A stretch of 64,000 nt of DNA from an uncultured bacterium (GTDB lineage: Bacteria; Verrucomicrobiota; Kiritimatiellia; RFP12; UBA1067). Each line of letters starts with the position of its first letter. The stretch's first letter is position 1. Below are positions 43,001-50,994 of the stretch, in pieces. The position numbers and the translations under genes are program-made. Where the stretch lies: contig CADCAK010000002.1 in NCBI GenBank assembly GCA_902799385.1, positions 1 through 64,000 of the forward strand, written 5' to 3'. Below the pieces are notes generated by a model. The model did not search any database. It saw only the letters and a program-made list of their open reading frames with translations, and had not been told where the DNA came from.

Positions 43001-44726
43001 TCAAGAGGTGCGCGTCGCGGCTCATCGGAAGGTAGACGCCTTTTCTCCGGGCGTTGAAGTCGTGTATGCATGGCGTCGTCGCCACCGTGTTTGGGAAGTT
43101 GATGTGGCCGAAAGTGTTGTAGGTCGGCAACACGCCAAAGGCGAAATCCGCCGAGTTAAGGGAGACTTCCAGCAGTTCGTCGCCCCGGAAGTAGATGGGG
43201 TATGTCTCCCCCTTCACGAGCTGGACGAGAAGCGGCGGTGCCGGATTGGGCGGGGCGGACCTCAGCTGCGGCGGCGCGACGAGCGGCACGACCTGGTTTC
43301 CGACGATGAGGTCGCCCGTCCCAGAGCCGGATACGGACACCTGGAGGACTGCCATGCTCTCCGACGACTGCGGGTATGCGAAAACGCCGTTTGTCGTGCC
43401 GGAGTAGAAAATGTGCTCAAGGACGGTGTTCGTCGATCCTTCTGGATATGAGAACGGGTCGAGGTCGCCGATCTTGATCGCCAGCCCGTCGCTGTACGCA
43501 CCTCCGGTAGAATAGGGATCGAGCGGGTCGGTGCCGCAGACGAACAGCTCCTCGTAGTCAGAGAGTCCGTCGTAGTCAGAGTCCGCGTTGCGCGGGTCGG
43601 TGTAGTGGACAAACAGCTCGTCGATTGTGGCGACGCCGTCCCTGTCGGGGTCCTGGTCGTATGCATCGCTCTCCGCAAGCGGATAGAAGGCCATCGAGGT
43701 GACGTTCGTCGGAAGCGCGTTCGTCGTCCACTCGTTTCCGCCGAAGGACGCTCCGGCGAGAATGTTGGTGACGGCGTCGGTGTCGAGCCGCGAAAGGTCG
43801 TAGCGGAACGAGAACCTGCCGTCAGTGCGGAATTCGACCTGGAACGAGATTGGCCTCTCCGTGTCGCGGTCAAGAAGAGCGTTCCGCCATGTGACAACGA
43901 GCGCGTTTTGAGGAGTTATGCAATACCAAAGCTGGCTTGGGCGGGCCGACTCGTCGAGCAGGTTCCAGTTCGCCTCCGGCACGATTCCGAGCGAGGCCAT
44001 GAACGGCGCGAACCAGTTGTTTGTGGCGACCACGCCGTCGGCGTCCCGGATGAGCGGATCGATCTTGCCGAAGGAATAGACGCGCAGACGGCTGACCTCG
44101 TTCGTGCCGACCTGAAACACCCAGTTCGACATGGCGATGTACATCCAGTCCGTGGATGATCCAAACGCCCGCCAGTCCTCGCAGACGACGGCGTCTGGCG
44201 GCGCGGAGAAGTCGAAGTCCTCGCCCGTGCCGATGCTGGTCATCACGAATCCGCGCCGGAAATCGTCGCCGGTCAGCGTGCGCGTGGTGTTCGTCGAAGT
44301 GATGGGCGTGAAACCGGTCCACTGGTCCGTGACCGGCGCAGGATCGCCGACGAGACCGCCCTGGGGCGGCTGAATCCCGCCCTGGAGACCCTGCTGCTGG
44401 CTGTTCGTGACCGCTCCTGGGGAATCAAGCGGCTGGAGTCCGCCGCCGGGGCCGATCACCATCTGGACGTTGTTCGTGCCACCGCCGTCACCACCGCCAT
44501 CGCCACCGCCGTTCCCGCCGCCACCAGGCTTGGTGCTGGCTATGACCCACATGGCTATGAAGAACGTGCCGAGAATGACGCGCCCGACCTTAGACTGCTT
44601 CTTGAAGAACGCCACGAGGTCTTGCACGGGGCGGACGTTCTTCTCGTGCATGAGCGCGACAAGCCACGCGATGGTCGATGCACACGCGAGGGAGAGGAGA
44701 AAAGCTGTCCAAAGTCTTGAAATCAC
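40038..44726 (-). CDS. Giant membrane-anchored protein with C-terminal lipase-like domain
   Basis: The 1,562-residue protein begins with two hydrophobic helices (to about 62) and a Gly/Asp-rich linker. A beta-rich part follows, with thrombospondin type 3-like calcium repeats near 365-405 (DPDRDGVATIDEL and DSDYDGLSDYEEL). A Cys/Asp/His-rich patch lies at about 655-725. The C-terminal 350 residues form an alpha/beta hydrolase: LIFLHGATVTSGDA, the nucleophile elbow MAHSLGNM near 1287, and a plausible Asp/His further on. The layout, a long delivery region with a terminal enzyme followed by overlapping small exported genes, resembles secreted effector-immunity loci, but no trafficking domain was recognised. 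Confidence 0.72.
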   Translation of the reverse strand: MISRLWTAFLLSLACASTIAWLVALMHEKNVRPVQDLVAFFKKQSKVGRVILGTFFIAMWVIASTKPGGGGNGGGDGGGDGGGTNNVQMVIGPGGGLQPLDSPGAVTNSQQQGLQGGIQPPQGGLVGDPAPVTDQWTGFTPITSTNTTRTLTGDDFRRGFVMTSIGTGEDFDFSAPPDAVVCEDWRAFGSSTDWMYIAMSNWVFQVGTNEVSRLRVYSFGKIDPLIRDADGVVATNNWFAPFMASLGIVPEANWNLLDESARPSQLWYCITPQNALVVTWRNALLDRDTERPISFQVEFRTDGRFSFRYDLSRLDTDAVTNILAGASFGGNEWTTNALPTNVTSMAFYPLAESDAYDQDPDRDGVATIDELFVHYTDPRNADSDYDGLSDYEELFVCGTDPLDPYSTGGAYSDGLAIKIGDLDPFSYPEGSTNTVLEHIFYSGTTNGVFAYPQSSESMAVLQVSVSGSGTGDLIVGNQVVPLVAPPQLRSAPPNPAPPLLVQLVKGETYPIYFRGDELLEVSLNSADFAFGVLPTYNTFGHINFPNTVATTPCIHDFNARRKGVYLPMSRDAHLLTCTWHGSSNVEVENNPPRAATITGNFSARSTSGITYTLSHPQYLFGQTSYDQTVRFCPQPPDPDPEDPDSPEDPPWYSDGDGDDSDETDDDHDEHWCCYWGTCDGWCGCGCDCGNQGGDPNPLDDADFDDDCPTHSCPYDQCAHLHEDDYTNAVQNVQHLGGVLYIREPPFYEQIHLDVPTEHRNCCPCPDHWTNYVGVAYKSYRLRLIDSNGMDFSRTETSCDVNLAGVYPSSSVGDATLAFSRNGEIYQQHNKTVLGVAIKGDYGVDLAAYNALNSSFGYPMTVCTNLWDAPSVRLVTNVKLPDGKVHLELANATGQFTLWYYDNTTWEYRKLLDTATGSVKDLSMAYWKALMKRAAYGGTSELPIYITSSTPGHVSLIFRYWNVIEGKFVQDQAIQRITSLRPPLRLDISRDGAIDDGDSAAWFDGQTFYYWINQDVIRGDRIGQINNSVTNSKDLVVNGTFDLVNFFPVALDLSKFTDAWQNRVTYTLHPEWDNTNSFNFCFADVPWNQAGAIQTTNVTTLAGQPLSSASLTSLPKTGYQLHYYDTLTQFSENSGLLICEAKSRYAALRLDIKVGDTLLYSYSVPMSILPVKEMYSWYNFRNLSGEISGRQTALRSHPEAYTKSLIFLHGATVTSGDAEQWGDILFKRLWLSGSRARFYNVDWRSDIGSDANYHQNASNAFVVASQIASTINSIPGEKVVMAHSLGNMVVSSMIHDYGLQVSKYLMCNSAVPAEAYDRSMSLRTSKLVHPDWEEYPTNSWTASWHTLFKDDLNDDRKHLGWPGRFTNVLSKAVNFYSTSDHGGDEVLELATDNDVGILTGITSSLAHHSWHKQELFKGRGLEVGAGATDWSGWNIEENWLGVNKISVEEAQGMEAGDFKTNTVFYCYPASMNSTNITLLVRGAHLALGIPALVAATGVTDLSAILDQENSFNLDLTNPGIEHPNGWPSKSSYPNRWLHSDMKDVSYFFNFKFYEKAIEKGGLR

Positions 44727-44730
44727 GGCA

Positions 44731-45330
44731 TCACCTCAGTTTGATGTAGAAGAAATGCGAACTGAGGTCGCAGGTGAACCATTCCGCCGGGACGCCGGGT
44801 CCGCGACGGGTGACGCGCATCATGTTCCAGTCTGGCTTGTAGAGCCAATTCTGAGCGGTGGCGTTAAGATTCGTGAAGATGGCCACGCCCATGTCGTTCG
44901 TGGCGGTGAAATAGCGCAGACCCTCTCCTTTCTTGAGGCGAAGGTTTATGGCGAACACGCGAGAGTCCACATTGCCGGAATCCGCCTCCTCGATACGGAG
45001 TCCTTCGGCGACGCTCTCCGCGAAGTACCGCCCGTTCCGCCAGCCGTACAGGGTTTCGGCCTCGTCCGCGCCAAGGACACCGTCACCGTCCGCGTCCCTG
45101 CCGAACGCCACCTGGACGCAGTTCGACATGCACCCGTCGAGCGCGAAACGCATCTCGATCTCCCGCGCGTGCTCGCTGCTCGCGCTGAATTGGATGTTGG
45201 TCGACACCTCCGTGTCGGCATAAGGCGACACCGGCTGCGGCGACACGACAATCGTCCGGGCAAAGGCCTGCATCCCAACGGTAACAACCGTGAGAACGGA
45301 ATAGCATGTGTATCTGATCTTTGCCGTCAT
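44731..45330 (-). CDS. Small exported protein
   Basis: The 199-residue product has a signal peptide (to about residue 25), a beta-rich domain, and an EF-hand-like DADGDGVLGADE near 80-90 that resembles dockerin/calcium loops. It ends 4 bp before the giant lipase-like gene. I do not recognise the family; a calcium-dependent partner of the larger protein is possible. Confidence 0.6.
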   Translation of the reverse strand: MTAKIRYTCYSVLTVVTVGMQAFARTIVVSPQPVSPYADTEVSTNIQFSASSEHAREIEMRFALDGCMSNCVQVAFGRDADGDGVLGADEAETLYGWRNGRYFAESVAEGLRIEEADSGNVDSRVFAINLRLKKGEGLRYFTATNDMGVAIFTNLNATAQNWLYKPDWNMMRVTRRGPGVPAEWFTCDLSSHFFYIKLR

Positions 45331-45336
45331 GGCGCA

Positions 45337-46098
45337 CTACTTTGCAACATCGCATCGCAAGGTCGCCCCCACTGAAGTGACCAGGAAAACGTTTTTGCGA
45401 TGGTATTGGAGATATTCTTCTTGCCGCTTCGTGGGTGGATTGCGAAGCCGCAACTTATTGGAAAGACCATAGAGTGAAATTGTGTCTTTTCCAAGTCGTA
45501 GTGAAATCATCATCGAACCGTCAGAGTCAAATGAAATGAGCCCCGCATCAAAAAGCGCGTCAAGATGAACCACGAGAGGAAAGCCATTCGCCGGATCAAG
45601 ACGCTCAGCATCATTGGCGTCCGCCCACGGCTTGGCATGGGACGCCCTCAAAAGCGCTGGCTCTGTGATGCCTGTGACGGCGCAGGCGTTGCCCCACATT
45701 TCAGCTTGCGAGACTTTGTACCGATGCTGCCCCAGACGCGCTCTGACCGTCGCTATACGCACCGTACGCTCCGGCAGCACGGCATTCGGATCAGGCGGAA
45801 GCGTAGCGGCGGCATGGAAGAGCTCGCCAAGCAGTGCGAGATGGTTCGTGAGATCGTTCTTTGCATGTCTTACGACAAGGCCATCCTCTGTCGCCAGTTT
45901 CGAGAACTTGACTTTCAGACCTTCGGTGTTAAGGAGTGATGTGAACAACAACTCCTCGCCGTCATCCATGACGCCGACCTCGTTCTCGTGCGACATTGAC
46001 GAAAACACAACATCGCTACAATCCACTTCGTGTGTTGAACACTCAAAGAGATTGCCGTAGGCGGCGGATTGGATTGAGCTAAAGAGATATGCGTTCAT
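45337..46098 (-). CDS. HNH endonuclease-like protein
   Basis: The 253-residue protein ends in an HNH_2-type domain: WGNACAVTGITEPALLRASH, then NGFPLVVHLDALFDAGLISF, with His, Asn and His in the usual order. An N-terminal helical part (1-110) is unassigned. Such proteins are often McrA-like restriction factors. It precedes the exported operon by 6 bp, perhaps by chance. AAGGG lies upstream of the ATG. This gene is in the lower-GC zone. Confidence 0.75.
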   Translation of the reverse strand: MNAYLFSSIQSAAYGNLFECSTHEVDCSDVVFSSMSHENEVGVMDDGEELLFTSLLNTEGLKVKFSKLATEDGLVVRHAKNDLTNHLALLGELFHAAATLPPDPNAVLPERTVRIATVRARLGQHRYKVSQAEMWGNACAVTGITEPALLRASHAKPWADANDAERLDPANGFPLVVHLDALFDAGLISFDSDGSMMISLRLGKDTISLYGLSNKLRLRNPPTKRQEEYLQYHRKNVFLVTSVGATLRCDVAK

Positions 46099-46116
46099 GG
46101 AGCCCTTCTTGAAAAA

Positions 46117-46236
46117 CTATATTGCATAAAGTTCTGGATAGGTTAAATAGAATTTTCGATAGTTCTTGAGACTCGCTAGTGCAAATGCCGAGCCTGAAAG
46201 ACGTTGCGCAAGTTTCTTTAGAAGCCCCTCGCCATA
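46117..46236 (-). pseudogene. DUF1016 (YhcG-type) N-terminal remnant
   Basis: An open stretch encodes YGEGLLKKLAQRL, then LASLKNYRKFYLTYPE and a stop. This is the pattern of the N-terminal domain of DUF1016 proteins (YGE-L---LS--L, then GFS--NL--MR-FYLTYP), a family of PD-(D/E)xK nucleases with restriction systems. Only about 39 codons survive; the 5' end runs into the 3' end of the AlbA gene in another frame and the nuclease half is gone. Recognition rests on motif memory. Confidence 0.6.
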
Positions 46237-47837
46237 TATGATTCCTCTCCATTTTCAAGAATGCCGTTTGCAATCCCCAACACTTCCCAGTAGCCACCTT
46301 TGTCAGGGCCTATGCGACGGATGATTTTGCGAGCCTGTAGCGAATCCATACAACGACCGACGTATTGTCTTGTCAAGCCTATTGTCTCAGACAACATCTT
46401 TTGCGTAATGTGCGCATTTGACTGGATTAAGGCTACTATTCTCTCTTCCGTCTCACTTAATTTTTCTGTTACCTTTTCTGTATACCCGCTCCTCGTTTCT
46501 GTATCCTTTTCTGTATACTTTACTGCAACCTCCCCCTGCTTTTCTGCAACCTTTTCTGCAACCTGGCTGGAGTTTTCTGCAACCTTACCGAGATTTTCTG
46601 CAACCTTTTCTGCAACCTCTACCTCGATTTCCACCTTTGTTCGTTCAGGATTGAACGATTCGGAGAGTTGCGGCCTGGCATAGCCCGCCTCTTCCCAGTT
46701 GCCATACAGTTGCGAAAGCCCCATGCCTGACCGTTCGCCAATCTTCACGAGCGAAAAGATGTTGAATATCTTCGCGTTGCGCGCGTCGCTTGTCCCGCCG
46801 GCAACCGCCACCGCCTTGCTGATGCGCAATATGCCGGGGTTAGAGACCTCAATCCGCTTGGGGTACTTGTCTATGACGATTCCCTGACGTCCGTGGTAAT
46901 CGGCATGGATAAGCGCATTGGCGACAACCTCACGCACTGACCTGTGGATGGGCGTGTCGTCATCCCGCGTCACGTTGTCCGACGCGATCTTGAACGGCAC
47001 CTTGATTCCGGCGCAGATCGGCTGCACAATCTTGAAGAAGAAGTCGATGACATTGCCGCTCCACGTCGCATCGCCGGAACAAATGCGATCCGTCCAGCGA
47101 ATGTCCTTGCGATAGTGCTCTCGGTAGTCGAGAAAGAAATTCGGCAGCACGTCGCTGATGGTCGAGAACTCCCCGAAGCAGACGAGCCCGGCAAGCGTCG
47201 GATGCACTGATCCGTCCCGCAACTTCTTCGCCGCGCCTATCTTCACGAGGAACGCCTCGTCCTCAAGGCGTCTCCAGACATGCTCTGGCCTCAGATTGTC
47301 AAAGAGAATGCGATAGCGCCGGAGCGAATCCTGATCCAGATCGGACACCTCCAGCTCATCAAGCACGGTCGCGTCGGCAGTCTCGGCGCAGCTGTCGCGA
47401 ATCATCGCGGTCACATCTTCTCGCGAACATCGGTAATCGCCCTCTCCATTACGCCTGAACGTCCCCTTGTAGACATCTTCGCCGACATATACCGGCTTGT
47501 CCACGCGATCCGCCCTCGGCACCTCGACGACAACAATCTGCTTCCCGCCGACAGTCTCGATTCTCACATCGTGCTCGTAAACGACCACGGCGCTTACCTT
47601 GTCTCCATGGACGGCATTCCAGAAATCTGTGAGTATCTTGCGTGCGTCATCTACGCCTACAACCGAGAACTTGTGGTTCTCCTCCTTGACACCGAGCAAG
47701 ATCGTGCCGCCATCGGTGTTCGCGAAAGAACTGTACGTCTCCCAGAAGTTGGCTGGGATGGCGTTCTTCGCCAACTTGCACTCAAGATGGACGGTCTCTC
47801 CATCGGCAATAATTTTTTTCAGTTCGCTACGTGTCAT
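46218..47837 (-). CDS. Schlafen/AlbA-domain ATP-binding regulator
   Basis: The 539-residue product starts with an AlbA_2 (Schlafen-like) domain: ETVHLECKLAKNAIPANFWETYSSFANTDGG is its first part, with TFRRNGEGDYRC at its end. A HATPase_c_4-type helicase/ATP-binding region follows (REVVANALIHADYHG, then GMGLSQLYGNWEEAG). A heptad-like VAEKVAE/YTEKVTEK repeat is next, and a winged-helix C-terminus (ITQKMLSETIGLTRQYVGR). Such proteins are RNA/DNA-binding regulators often seen in defence islands. The ATG at 47837 has AAAGGA 9 nt upstream. Its last codons overlap the DUF1016 remnant. Confidence 0.82.
   Translation of the reverse strand: MTRSELKKIIADGETVHLECKLAKNAIPANFWETYSSFANTDGGTILLGVKEENHKFSVVGVDDARKILTDFWNAVHGDKVSAVVVYEHDVRIETVGGKQIVVVEVPRADRVDKPVYVGEDVYKGTFRRNGEGDYRCSREDVTAMIRDSCAETADATVLDELEVSDLDQDSLRRYRILFDNLRPEHVWRRLEDEAFLVKIGAAKKLRDGSVHPTLAGLVCFGEFSTISDVLPNFFLDYREHYRKDIRWTDRICSGDATWSGNVIDFFFKIVQPICAGIKVPFKIASDNVTRDDDTPIHRSVREVVANALIHADYHGRQGIVIDKYPKRIEVSNPGILRISKAVAVAGGTSDARNAKIFNIFSLVKIGERSGMGLSQLYGNWEEAGYARPQLSESFNPERTKVEIEVEVAEKVAENLGKVAENSSQVAEKVAEKQGEVAVKYTEKDTETRSGYTEKVTEKLSETEERIVALIQSNAHITQKMLSETIGLTRQYVGRCMDSLQARKIIRRIGPDKGGYWEVLGIANGILENGEESYMARGF
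46463..46625. repeat. Heptad-coding repeats in AlbA gene
   Basis: The phrases ttttctgcaacc and ttttctgtataccc recur about ten times and encode V-A-E-K and Y-T-E-K units between the ATP-binding and winged-helix parts. Repeat number could vary between strains. Confidence 0.7.
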
Positions 47838-47859
47838 GTTCACATCCTTTCTATCTCTC

Positions 47860-48906
47860 CTATGCCGCCGTGAGTGAATCATACCATGTCGCGGCCTCGA
47901 TTGCATCTGCACCAAGGTAATTTGTCATGTTGAATCCTGGCTTGTCGCTCGCCTCGACGAATTCATCTATCCACGCCCCGGCCTTTGCCTGAAGAACCGG
48001 CACGGTGTTCACGCCGCCCAACCCTTTCGGATAGGAGGCGAAGTCGGTCAGCACGTTCATCGCCGCGTATGCGTTTGCTCCGAACTGCTGGTAGTAATCG
48101 TGCGCATCGGACTTGATCTTCTGGACAAACGCCACCGCCTTTTTGCGTTCCGCCGCAGACATACTCTCCGCATCGTCTCGTGTGAGACGCAGATTGAACA
48201 CCTTGCAGGCAAGCGCCAGCATCACATTCTGCGGAACGGAATGTTTCTTCAGATTACGGAGCTTTGCAATGAATTGATCCTCCAGCGACCTAATTTCGCC
48301 GATGCGTTCCCGCGCCGCCGCCGCGAGCTGCTGACCAATGCGCACCTCGCTGACAACTCCTTTCGTATGCGTGAACACGAAATCCACGCTCTTCGACTCA
48401 AAGATCATTCCGTTTTGGCAAATCCAGCGACAGAATCCTAGCTGGTATTTTAGGCATGAAGTCTTGTTGTAGCTGTTGATGATACGAATGAAAGCCGTCC
48501 ACGGATCGTCATCGTCAAACGGTTGGAAGCTGACAACATTTCCGCCCTCCAGCTTTCGGACAAGATCGATGCAGCAACTTGAACGAGTCTCTGTCATGCG
48601 TACATTGAAGCACGAAAAGTCTTTCAGCCGCGAATGGTTGAACACTGTGCCAACAACCGGTTCCGTCCATTTGTACGCATCTTCATTCGTAACAAGTTTA
48701 TATTTGTCTGTGACCGTCGCAAACACATGGCACTTGTTGATGTCCACGACCGCCTTGTGGCCCTTCGCCAGCACATCTTCCGTACGGACAACCTTGCCAA
48801 ACAAATCCATCTCGGCCGGATAGACGAACTTCAGATCGCAAAGCTCCACAGGGAAGAACGCATCTTCCAGTTTGTGGGTTTCTGGCTTCCAGGCACGACG
48901 TATCAT
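47860..48906 (-). CDS. DUF932-like phage/plasmid protein
   Basis: The 348-residue product has the DUF932 layout: a VFATVTDKYKLVTNEDAY segment near 62-80, SYNKTSCLKYQLGFCRWICQ near 150-168, and a helical C-terminus. Members are common on phages, plasmids and in mobile islands; the function is unknown. It overlaps the stop of the GHKL-nuclease gene as ATGA and so is probably translated with it. Confidence 0.65.
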   Translation of the reverse strand: MIRRAWKPETHKLEDAFFPVELCDLKFVYPAEMDLFGKVVRTEDVLAKGHKAVVDINKCHVFATVTDKYKLVTNEDAYKWTEPVVGTVFNHSRLKDFSCFNVRMTETRSSCCIDLVRKLEGGNVVSFQPFDDDDPWTAFIRIINSYNKTSCLKYQLGFCRWICQNGMIFESKSVDFVFTHTKGVVSEVRIGQQLAAAARERIGEIRSLEDQFIAKLRNLKKHSVPQNVMLALACKVFNLRLTRDDAESMSAAERKKAVAFVQKIKSDAHDYYQQFGANAYAAMNVLTDFASYPKGLGGVNTVPVLQAKAGAWIDEFVEASDKPGFNMTNYLGADAIEAATWYDSLTAA

Positions 48907-50834
48907 TTTGTCATCTCCGCTTTGCTAATAGTGGGCATATTTTGTTCTGCATATTCCTTAATGCTATTCTTTAAAATAGAAAGGAATGTCTCATTTCGCG
49001 CTTTCGCATCACCAACCAATGCGTCAAAGGACATCAGGGTAACAGGAACCGGGACCATACTTTGTGACAATGGTTTTATGTCCTTATCAACTGGCTGAAC
49101 CTCAAGCTGTTTGTAATAAACAGTACCCGTCGAATAGATTTGCGACCACTTATCTTCTGTCATGGCCACCATCAATTCAGGGTCAAAATCGACGATCCCG
49201 AAGAACCACACACGTTGTATCTTGCCAGGATAAAGTGAAGCCAGTCGCCGTGCCCTCATTCGTATCTGGTCGAGAATCCTCGTGTTGTCGAGATAGCCAA
49301 GACCTTTCTTCTTAAGTTCAACGATAACAACATCAACGGGATGATCCACCTTCTCAATATCATCCGAGAACACCAAAGCAATGTCGGGACGTATATCAGT
49401 CGCCTTAAGATCATCCCTCTCAAATGCAATCTTGTCGATTAAGTTCTTTAAGTCTTTGTCACTCAGAATCGATTTATACATCATGTACTTATCATCAAGG
49501 ACCCAAGCATTGTTTCTATAAAGATCAAGTTTACGATCTGCACCCTCAAACGCTTGCTGCATTGGGACAATGATGTTGTGAATCGTCGCCTCCTTATCCT
49601 GCGTGTTAACATTTGCAATCCTATCGATAATCAGCTTACGATATAGAATATACTCGGCAAGAACCCTCGTCGAATGACCAAGCGACTTGGCATAAAGTTC
49701 ATCAGTCAACTCACTCGCTTCAAGGATCTCCTTTTGTTCTCTAAAGAATCTGTCACGAGCATATTCCAATGCCCTGCTTGAATTTATCAATCCCACAGAA
49801 TCATCTGGGAACAGTCCCTGCAAATGTGGGAATCTTGCCGACAATTCATTCCTTCGCGTATCATTTGTGGACTTAATTTCTGGAACCTCGCGCACAAGTG
49901 CTTCTGCAATCATTCGTTGATACAGACGTATGACATTTCTTTCCTCATTGGCATTAAGCCGAACGTTCTGCCTGGCATCATCCGCTTTCGCATTGAAATA
50001 CGATGACTCAAGTATGAAAATCGCACTCACACCACTAGGCAAATCCGTCTGCTTGAATACGTCAGGGAATGGCACAGCCCGTCCATCCACACATACCGAT
50101 GCTGTCGCACGCTCCTTCCATTCGTCCTTGAGAACGCTATAAAGCATCGTAAACTCATTATCAAAGAAATCAACACCGGCATCCGTGCGTGTCACCCGTT
50201 TTAGATCGGGTAGGTCGTTTAATGTCAAAGTCTCCTTACTGGAAACGAACCCATGTTCTTTATTAGGCACTTCAACATCAAGCGAAATATCAACAGAGAA
50301 CTCCAGCCCCTTGGCTTTCAGCATAAATAAACGTGCCATGAACTGCTTTTTAAGCAAATCTTTGATTGCCTTGGGAATCAGGTCGTTGTATTTGCTGAAC
50401 TTGGAATTAGAAAAACCTGAAAAGGCAAACTGTGAATATGAATCCTCGGATTTTGAGAGGACCGTTGACACCGACTCTCCATTGAAATCCTCTGTAAAAT
50501 CAAATAGCCTATGTTTCGTGCCATCATGCGTACTTTCCACATGAACTTTATTAAAGTAGGCAAGATAGACGAGACGGCCAAGCCCCTTGTGGTTGTCGTC
50601 TTTACTCTGTAATAAACTTTGGAATCGCTTAAAGTTCTCATCCGTAAATCCGCTTCCATTGTCACGAATTATCATTTGAATAGAGTCTTTCGCCTGAAAG
50701 CTCTTAATTGAGATGGCAATCGAAACATTGGTTGCCCCTGCATCCAATGCATTAGCAACCGCTTCCGAATATATCATCTCGAAAGATGGACTTGCAAAGA
50801 AGTGCTTAATCGCTTGCTTAACGGTTATGGTCAT
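48903..50834 (-). CDS. GHKL ATPase fused to PD-(D/E)xK-like nuclease
   Basis: The 643-residue protein starts with a GHKL (Hsp90/MutL/MORC) ATP-binding fold: N-box EAVANALD (E24, N28, D31), DNGSG (58-62) and GLGRL (from 84). A middle domain follows (about 110-330) and a helical part. The C-terminus has RPDIAL (D484), DVVIVELKKKG (E506, K508) and a conserved IQRVWFFG strand, the pattern of PD-(D/E)xK nucleases. An ATPase joined to a nuclease is a typical anti-phage design. AAAGAGG precedes the ATG by 6 nt. I cannot match it to a named system. Confidence 0.75.
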   Translation of the reverse strand: MTITVKQAIKHFFASPSFEMIYSEAVANALDAGATNVSIAISIKSFQAKDSIQMIIRDNGSGFTDENFKRFQSLLQSKDDNHKGLGRLVYLAYFNKVHVESTHDGTKHRLFDFTEDFNGESVSTVLSKSEDSYSQFAFSGFSNSKFSKYNDLIPKAIKDLLKKQFMARLFMLKAKGLEFSVDISLDVEVPNKEHGFVSSKETLTLNDLPDLKRVTRTDAGVDFFDNEFTMLYSVLKDEWKERATASVCVDGRAVPFPDVFKQTDLPSGVSAIFILESSYFNAKADDARQNVRLNANEERNVIRLYQRMIAEALVREVPEIKSTNDTRRNELSARFPHLQGLFPDDSVGLINSSRALEYARDRFFREQKEILEASELTDELYAKSLGHSTRVLAEYILYRKLIIDRIANVNTQDKEATIHNIIVPMQQAFEGADRKLDLYRNNAWVLDDKYMMYKSILSDKDLKNLIDKIAFERDDLKATDIRPDIALVFSDDIEKVDHPVDVVIVELKKKGLGYLDNTRILDQIRMRARRLASLYPGKIQRVWFFGIVDFDPELMVAMTEDKWSQIYSTGTVYYKQLEVQPVDKDIKPLSQSMVPVPVTLMSFDALVGDAKARNETFLSILKNSIKEYAEQNMPTISKAEMTK

Positions 50835-50835
50835 C

Positions 50836-50994
50836 TCAAACCTCTTTCAATTTTCCATGCCTTTGTGCAGAGTTCATTTTGACCGTCACCGACGGACAAA
50901 TTACGCCTTCTTTAGTGCCACACTCCAAATCGGCAGCCGTCGGCTGCCAAATTACGCGACCTTGCGCGAAAAGGATTCTCAGCTCGTCAAACAT
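50836..50994 (-). CDS. Short ORF, possible decayed DUF4258-like gene
   Basis: This 52-codon frame overlaps the upstream stop (ATGTTTGA) and ends just before the GHKL-nuclease start, so it is positioned as an operon gene. Its start MFDELRILFAQGRVIW recalls the N-terminus of DUF4258 proteins, but the rest does not follow that family. A palindrome at 50932-50948 lies where the similarity stops. It may be a truncated gene. Confidence 0.35.
   Translation of the reverse strand: MFDELRILFAQGRVIWQPTAADLECGTKEGVICPSVTVKMNSAQRHGKLKEV
50932..50948. repeat. Palindrome GGCAGCCG-t-CGGCTGCC
   Basis: The arms are perfect 8-mers around one base. On the minus strand the palindrome is preceded by GCGTAATTTG, and the same decamer recurs about 50 bp further on before a second small inverted repeat (CCGTC/GACGG). 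Confidence 0.7.

Noticed and set aside
46079-46297. 72-codon minus-strand frame near the AlbA end
   Set aside because: It lies in another frame over the DUF1016 remnant and the AlbA 3' end, and has no recognisable motif.
46463-46625. CRISPR-like array
   Set aside because: The repeats are contiguous coding heptads in the AlbA gene without unique spacers.
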